A stretch of 64,000 bases of DNA. Origin: Theobroma cacao (Eukaryota; Streptophyta; Magnoliopsida; Malvales; Malvaceae). Below are positions 63,883-64,000 of this stretch, piece after piece (the first letter of the stretch is position 1; every line of letters starts with the position of its first letter). The stretch spans positions 13,107,619-13,171,618 of the forward strand of contig NC_030856.1 of assembly GCF_000208745.1 (NCBI RefSeq). Reading direction: 5' to 3'. A program made the translations under genes and the position numbers. The notes below the pieces were generated by a model. The model saw only the letters and a program-made list of their open reading frames with translations, was not told the DNA's origin and searched no databases.

Positions 63883-64000
63883 ATGGTGACTAATAAAGAT
63901 TATCGAATGTCAATTGAAGTTAATTATAATGTTTAAAAGTGATGAAAGATGAAAGGGATAGTTTGGGATAAAATATTCCGCACGTGAGGAAATAATAATA
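63883..64000. other. Unassigned sequence at the window end
   Basis: The copia text ends near 63882. The remaining bases are AT-rich, with a CACGTG hexamer at 63982-63987, and match nothing recognised. Confidence 0.4.

Overview
The window reads as plant nuclear DNA, most probably from a eudicot. It contains one intron-rich housekeeping gene with GT-AG splice sites, and it is otherwise packed with LTR retrotransposons, solo LTRs and AT-rich repeats. The chromovirus proteins resemble those I associate with Malvaceae genomes such as cacao; that species guess is an impression, not a measurement. Two assembly blemishes are visible: 448 N at 3503-3950 and one N at 7021.

Layout. 1-8147: a Ty3/gypsy chromovirus (element 1) on the + strand. 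Its 5' LTR is cut by the window edge, its pol is broken by stops and frameshifts, and its 3' LTR is complete (6014-8147). 8148-14927: a layered LTR graveyard with an LTR scrap, a 43-bp minisatellite, and two solo LTRs (9073-10722 and 11722-13156), each with a perfect 5-bp target duplication. 14928-33461: a minus-strand chromovirus (element 3) whose left LTR is split by a plus-strand relative (element 2, 16069-24075). About 3.4 kb has been lost at their left junction. 33467-34924: the end of the LTR into which element 3 inserted, then AT-rich palindromic DNA.

34925-37500: a diverged partial copy of a promoter and 5' leader (34925-35290), then filler, then the original (37120-37500), which precedes the only intact gene. 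37859-46559: a PRP16-type DEAH-box splicing ATPase with 16 coding exons and 1279 aa; all exon phases agree. 47760-51300: a decayed copia RNase H fragment split by a 2.78-kb hAT-like non-autonomous DNA transposon. 52019-56542: the 3' exons of a URB1/Npa1-like ribosome-assembly gene, with conserved splice sites but several frameshifts, so a probable pseudogene. 57080-61446: a complete but dead copia element on the minus strand with TSD GTTAA. 61896-63882: a second, 5'-truncated minus-strand copia fragment.

The genes do not form a pathway. PRP16 acts in pre-mRNA splicing, the URB1 fragment derives from a 60S-assembly gene, and the rest is mobile DNA at several stages of decay. I found no convincing new biological system. 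The most unusual structures are the duplicated helicase promoter, the nested LTR with a deletion across its junction, the 80-bp intron-like insertion in an integrase, and the hAT-like element with a subterminal hairpin.
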